From: Candidatus Alcyoniella australis
GTDB taxonomy: Bacteria > Lernaellota > Lernaellaia > JAVCCG01 > Alcyoniellaceae
Assembly (NCBI GenBank): GCA_030765605.1
Contig: JAVCCG010000113.1
Coordinates: 16,966-80,965, forward strand
Reading direction: 5' to 3'
Length of the DNA stretch: 64,000 nucleotides
The notes below the pieces were generated by a model, which searched no databases, had not been told where the DNA came from, and worked only from the letters and a program-made list of their open reading frames with translations. This document shows positions 63,073 through 64,000 of this stretch, in pieces. Made by a program: the position numbers and the translations under genes. How positions within the stretch are numbered: the stretch's first letter is position 1; the number at the start of each line of letters is the position of its first letter.

Positions 63073-64000
63073 CTACTCGGACTCTTTGGTCACGTCCTTG
63101 CGCGGAAAGCGCGGCATCACTTTAATCTGCACCGACACCACCAAACGCTTGCCCGGCCCCAGGTCGATCGGTGTGCACGGCTCGGCCTTGCCCGCGGGCA
63201 GCGGGTGGGCCAGCAGGCTCTTCTCGTCGGCATACTTTTGCGGTACGTAGGCCAGTCCGACCATCGTGCCGCGACCATCGACAACGCAGCTTGTAATGTT
63301 GCCCGCGAACGCTCCGCGGTGATCGGTCAGCGGATCGCCGTGCTTGAGCGGTCGCGTCCCCTTCTGCGGCACGCGGAAGCGGATTATCTTCATATCGCGC
63401 TCGGCCTCGGATGCAATGTAGGCGGTCTTGCCGTTGAAGAATGGCTTGTGCAGCTTGACGTATCCGCCGAACCCTGCGCCGTTGGGCGAGATCTCGAACG
63501 GCCCGGCCAACTCGTGGCCGTACAGCGGCAGTCCGACCTCGGTGCGCAGCGAGTCGCGCGCGCCCAGGCCGCAGGGGGTCACGCCGACGTCGAGATCGAG
63601 CAGCTTGCGCCATAGCTGGGCAGCGCGGTCGGGGTGCACGAACAGCTCGTAGCAGATCGCCTCGCCGGTGTAACCCGTGCGCGAGAGCACCACGTCGATG
63701 TCGGCCACCACGGTTTCGATCAGATCGCGCTTGCGCATCAGCATCATCTGCTCGCGCTGCGCGCCCTGCATCAACTGGTACAGCGCATCGCGCGATCCGC
63801 GCCCCTGCAGCGCGATCAGGACCTTGCACTCCTCGCCCCACTGCGGGTCGCGCAGCCGTTTGATCACTGCCGGCTGCATCCGGCTGCGGATCGGCCAACT
63901 GCGGTCGATCAGCGCCTTGCCGTCGTTGACCAGGTTGATCCAGGCCCAGATCTTGTCCTCGTTGGACGCGTTGACCACCATCAGGAAGCGATCGACGTGC
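63073..64000 (-). CDS. aminomethyltransferase (GcvT) family protein, 5' end outside window
   Basis: The frame is open to the right edge; 308 residues of the C-terminal part are visible. It shows the T-protein pattern Phe-Leu-Met-Val-Val-Asn-Ala-Ser-Asn, Leu-Ser-Arg-Thr-Gly-Tyr-Thr-Gly-Glu near 110, Pro-Cys-Gly-Leu-Gly-Ala-Arg-Asp-Ser-Leu-Arg-Thr-Glu-Val-Gly-Leu-Pro-Leu-Tyr-Gly-His-Glu (folate domain end), then the C-terminal barrel. Glycine cleavage T-protein is likely, but other tetrahydrofolate-dependent relatives share this core, and no gcvH or gcvP is in view. Confidence 0.85.
   Translation of the reverse strand, partial: HVDRFLMVVNASNEDKIWAWINLVNDGKALIDRSWPIRSRMQPAVIKRLRDPQWGEECKVLIALQGRGSRDALYQLMQGAQREQMMLMRKRDLIETVVADIDVVLSRTGYTGEAICYELFVHPDRAAQLWRKLLDLDVGVTPCGLGARDSLRTEVGLPLYGHELAGPFEISPNGAGFGGYVKLHKPFFNGKTAYIASEAERDMKIIRFRVPQKGTRPLKHGDPLTDHRGAFAGNITSCVVDGRGTMVGLAYVPQKYADEKSLLAHPLPAGKAEPCTPIDLGPGKRLVVSVQIKVMPRFPRKDVTKESE

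Overview
The window comes from a high-GC Gram-negative bacterium. Visible support for two membranes includes several lipoproteins, a parvulin-type periplasmic foldase and a predicted outer-membrane barrel ending in Trp-Glu-Phe. The order ispE-spoVG-tRNA-prs-rplY-pth, a K+-dependent type H+-pyrophosphatase, a tail of FGE-domain lipoproteins and many poly-aspartate spacers fit an uncultured deltaproteobacterium-like lineage. That placement is inference; there is no rRNA or marker set in the window.

Region 1 (1-20.5 kb) is a phage-type structural and lysis module on the + strand: a tail-completion-like protein, small and large terminase, portal, prohead protease, tail tube, a tail-assembly chaperone with a textbook -1 frameshift site (A_AAA_AAC at 10600-10606), a short tape measure, two very large tail-tip proteins, a tail-end protein, two paralogous poly-Asp lipoproteins, an XhlA-like protein, an amidase and two small membrane-anchored proteins. 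It stops beside the 3' end of a tRNA-Leu gene (20566-20652, minus), a usual integration position. The module is not intact. No major capsid gene is visible, and the protease frame runs directly into the tail tube gene. Three AT-rich cargo islets (about 840-2520, 4665-6200, 7405-8530) of small unknown, mostly membrane proteins split the head genes. One islet is flanked by a second, truncated copy of the 5' end of the next phage gene. This is the most unusual part of the window.

Region 2 (20.7-29.8 kb, +) is chromosomal: a START-domain protein; an operon of TPR/outer-membrane barrel, Crp/Fnr regulator, FecR-domain protein and IPT-domain protein; DUF456 and dtd; a histone H1-like protein with KKPGPKPK repeats and a winged helix; then glnB-glnA.

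Region 3 (29.8-50.2 kb, mostly minus) holds a lone membrane sensor domain, a tightly overlapping histidine operon (hisC-HAD fusion, hisB, hisH, hisF, hisA-hisI-hisE triple fusion, hisD; hisG not in view), an unknown 443-residue protein just upstream of it, a parvulin lipoprotein, a subtilase with a C-terminal poly-Asp tract, then hppA-pth-rplY-prs, tRNA-Gln, spoVG-ispE, a small exported protein (+) and nadE.

Region 4 (50.3-64 kb) contains two FGE-sulfatase-domain exported proteins, a lower-GC two-gene cassette (single-HKD phospholipase D-like protein plus FRG-domain protein; candidate defence unit), a beta-propeller/phosphoesterase lipoprotein with an upstream TPR-like poly-Asp lipoprotein, an acetyl-CoA hydrolase/transferase-GNAT fusion overlapping panE, and a GcvT-family protein cut by the right edge.
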